From: Vigna angularis
Taxonomy: Eukaryota > Streptophyta > Magnoliopsida > Fabales > Fabaceae
DNA length: 64,000 nt
Assembly: GCF_016808095.1 (NCBI RefSeq)
Contig: NC_068973.1
Location: forward strand, 31,552,077-31,616,076
Direction: 5' to 3'
Under the pieces are notes generated by a model. It made no database searches, was not told the DNA's origin, and was given only the letters and a program-made list of their open reading frames with translations. Shown in pieces: positions 61,846-64,000 of the stretch (positions are counted from its first letter, which is position 1; the number at the start of each line of letters is the position of its first letter). Both the position numbers and the translations under genes were made by a program.

Positions 61846-63429
61846 ATGACATTGTCCCATATGGCTTTTCAGTCATTTTTTTCAAAGTATAAAACCTTAC
61901 CCTCTTTCTTTTGCACCCTTGTCCAACACAAACCCAATTACCACATTCATTCTTTCCCAAACCCTCAAGTCTTAGGGCCATCATTACCAGACCTTGTCAA
62001 TGAGATATCCCGTGTACTCAGTGACCATCGATACCCTCACCATGATCTAGAACTCTCTCTCAAGCCATTTTCTCCACAAATATCCACCAATTTGGTCGAA
62101 CAGGTCTTGAAAAGGTGCAAGAATCTTGGCTTCTCAGCCCATAGATTCTTTCTTTGGGCTAAATCAATTCCAGGTTTTCAGCACAATGATGTGAGCTTCC
62201 ACATTTTGGTGGAGATATTAGGAAGTTGCAAACAGTTTGCCATACTATGGGATTTTCTCATAGAAATGAGAGACTCTAATTCATATGTAATCAACGGTGA
62301 GATTTTCTGGCTCATCTTCAAGGCATATAGCCGGGCTAATTTACCAGATGGTGCAATTCGGTCTTTCAATAGAATGGATGAGTTTGGAGTTATGCCAACT
62401 GTTCATGATTTGGATAAGTTGTTGTACTTTTTATGCAAAAGGAAGCATCTCCAGCAGGCTCAACAATTTTTTGACAAAGCTAAGAATCGTTTATCTTTAT
62501 CTGCTAAAACTTACAGCATTTTGTTAAGTGGATGGGGTGAGATTGGTGATTCAGATAAAGCCCGCGAACTGTTTGAAGCAATGCTTGAACAAGGATGTCC
62601 AGTGGATTTGCTTGCGTATAACAATTTGTTGGGCGCTCTTTGCAAAGGTGGTTGTGTGGATGAAGCTAAGAATGTTTTTCACGATATGTTGTCAAAAAGA
62701 GTTGAGCCAGATGCTTTTACTTATTCAATATTTATTCATTCGTATTGCAGTGCAAATGATGTGCAATCAGCTTTCAGGGTTCTTGATAAAATGAGAAGGT
62801 ACAACCTTTTGCCTAACGTTTTTACATACAATTGTATTATAAAACGACTATGTAAGAATGAACTTGTGGAAGAAGCTTATCAATTGTTGGATGAAATGAT
62901 TTCAAGAGGAGTTAAACCAGATATTTGGAGCTATAATGCAATACAAGCTTACCATTGTGATCATTGTGAGGTCAATAGGGCCCTGAGGTTAATGTTTAGA
63001 ATGGAAAAAGATAAATGTCTTCCTGATCGCCATACATATAACATGGTCCTCAAATTGTTGATCAGGATAGGGAGGTTTGATAGGGTAGCTGAAGTTTGGG
63101 AGAACATGGTGGACAAATTTTTTTTTCCATCTGTCTCAACATATTCTGTCTTGATTCATGGTTTTTGTAAGAAGAAAGGAAAACTAGAGGAGGCATGTAA
63201 GTATTTTGAAATGATGATTGATGAAGGAATACCACCTTATGTTACTACTGTTGAGCTACTGAGGAATCGACTCTTGGGTTTAGGGCTTTTAGATCACATT
63301 GGAATACTGGTTGATAAAATGAGGCAGAGCACTTCCCATGCAATTCAAGAATTGGCAAATGTTATGATTGGTAATAGAGCAGCTCATAATACTTTGAGAT
63401 GTGATGAGACAGATATAAAAAGTGACTGA
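61846..63429 (+). CDS. P-class pentatricopeptide repeat (PPR) protein, organelle RNA factor
   Basis: An intronless ORF of 527 residues. The N-terminus is poor in acidic residues and suits a mitochondrial or plastid transit peptide. From about residue 100 there are tandem 35-residue PPR motifs, for example KTYSILLSGWGEIGDSDKAR, LAYNNLLGALCKGGCVDEA, FTYNCIIKRLCKNELVEEA and HTYNMVLKLLIRIGRFDRV. There is no E or DYW tail, so it is a P-type protein. PPR proteins bind organelle transcripts to stabilise, cleave or help splice them; the target here is unknown. The stretch AYHCDHCEVNRA and the ending closely match Arabidopsis At1g52640 from memory. A second in-frame ATG at 61861 is an alternative start. 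Confidence 0.95.
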   Translation: MTLSHMAFQSFFSKYKTLPSFFCTLVQHKPNYHIHSFPNPQVLGPSLPDLVNEISRVLSDHRYPHHDLELSLKPFSPQISTNLVEQVLKRCKNLGFSAHRFFLWAKSIPGFQHNDVSFHILVEILGSCKQFAILWDFLIEMRDSNSYVINGEIFWLIFKAYSRANLPDGAIRSFNRMDEFGVMPTVHDLDKLLYFLCKRKHLQQAQQFFDKAKNRLSLSAKTYSILLSGWGEIGDSDKARELFEAMLEQGCPVDLLAYNNLLGALCKGGCVDEAKNVFHDMLSKRVEPDAFTYSIFIHSYCSANDVQSAFRVLDKMRRYNLLPNVFTYNCIIKRLCKNELVEEAYQLLDEMISRGVKPDIWSYNAIQAYHCDHCEVNRALRLMFRMEKDKCLPDRHTYNMVLKLLIRIGRFDRVAEVWENMVDKFFFPSVSTYSVLIHGFCKKKGKLEEACKYFEMMIDEGIPPYVTTVELLRNRLLGLGLLDHIGILVDKMRQSTSHAIQELANVMIGNRAAHNTLRCDETDIKSD

Positions 63430-64000
63430 GGAAGTGGCTATTTGTTTCTCATACTACTTTCTCCTTATTCTATTTTGATGAATATGTCGAGGAAACCATT
63501 TCATTGCTGCAGAGCACATAATGGAGATGTTAAATCTGTGCTCTTGCTGCTGGTCTGGCAACTAAAGATGACAAAAAGGGTGCTGTGGTGTATAATCGAT
63601 ATTATCATGTTTTTAGTGAAGGAGAACTTGAAAGGTAACAAAGCATGGTTTAAATTTATTTTTTCCTTTATTTTTCACTGAAGTTACTCCCTTCAGGCTT
63701 CATGTTTCGTAAACTTGATCTTGGATGTCAATTGTGCTATGATTAGCGTACTTTACATCTGAATCTAGAAATATGGATTTTATAAGCAAAGTATCATGAG
63801 ATGGAGATATTACATTCGGTAAAACCTGTTTAAGGTTCCATTTTAAACTTAAAATTGCTGCTAGAGCGTTAGCTTGTTGTCCAATCGTAATTTTCCTTTC
63901 CCTCTATCATAAGCATTGAGTTGCTACGTGTCCTTGATAAAGGTAAGGTGAAGATAAAAAACATGTAAAAAGAAATGCAATAGATTATGTTTGACAGTAA
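63430..64000 (+). other. Downstream region of the PPR gene
   Basis: Probable 3' UTR and spacer. A 79-codon ORF at 63442-63681 shows no recognised motif. No further gene starts before the window ends. Confidence 0.5.

Noticed and set aside
61577..61984. 135-codon minus-strand ORF overlapping the PPR start
   Set aside because: It is antisense to a well-supported PPR gene and has no recognisable domain.

Overview
The window is plant nuclear DNA. The genes have many short GT-AG introns, there is a plant-type tRNA-Trp gene, and five gene families have typical angiosperm structure (rhomboid-like protein, phosphopantothenate-cysteine ligase, plastid-type J-domain protein, TGA-type bZIP factor, P-class PPR protein). 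The very AT-rich intergenic DNA and the style of the MULE, hAT and LTR repeats suggest a eudicot. A warm-season legume (Phaseoleae, Vigna/Phaseolus-like) is my best guess, but that is inference and no marker here proves it.

Layout. 1-2843: part of a long LTR on the minus strand, rich in the palindrome GAACGTTC. 2964-3871: hAT-like non-autonomous element. 3.9-10.7 kb: AT-rich, no gene seen. 12.4-15.1 kb: six-exon rhomboid-like gene (minus), with a tRNA-Trp(CCA) gene 148 bp upstream on the plus strand. 15910-16447: second hAT-like element. 20.0-23.2 kb: nine-exon PPCS/COAB gene (plus), followed by a probable solo LTR (23926-25797). 26.5-29.1 kb: five-exon J-domain gene (minus). 29.9-32.1 kb: eight-coding-exon TGA bZIP gene (minus). 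33-61 kb: transposon-dominated. It holds a CACTA-like element, a 2.4 kb solo LTR, a MITE-like foldback, a MULE with 179-bp arms and a 42-bp tandem array, a solo LTR nested in a CGGGT-rich repeat, a Pack-MULE carrying the terminal exon of a ubiquitin-specific protease gene, a peroxidase-gene fragment and a hairpin-rich MULE. 61.8-63.4 kb: intronless PPR gene (plus).

The five protein genes have unrelated housekeeping or regulatory roles: membrane rhomboid family, CoA synthesis, plastid chaperone, transcription and organelle RNA processing. They show no operon-like link. Exon boundaries were worked out by hand from splice signals, reading-phase continuity and remembered family sequences, and every join keeps frame.

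I found no new multi-gene system. The strongest points for a second look are: a rhomboid whose catalytic His position is Ser (13374-13376) while the GxSG serine is kept, plus a probable GC-AG intron in the same gene; the Pack-MULE with a captured USP exon and a 9-bp target duplication; two foldback MULEs with unusual tandem or hairpin cores; and two members of one LTR lineage whose cores carry different expanded repeats.
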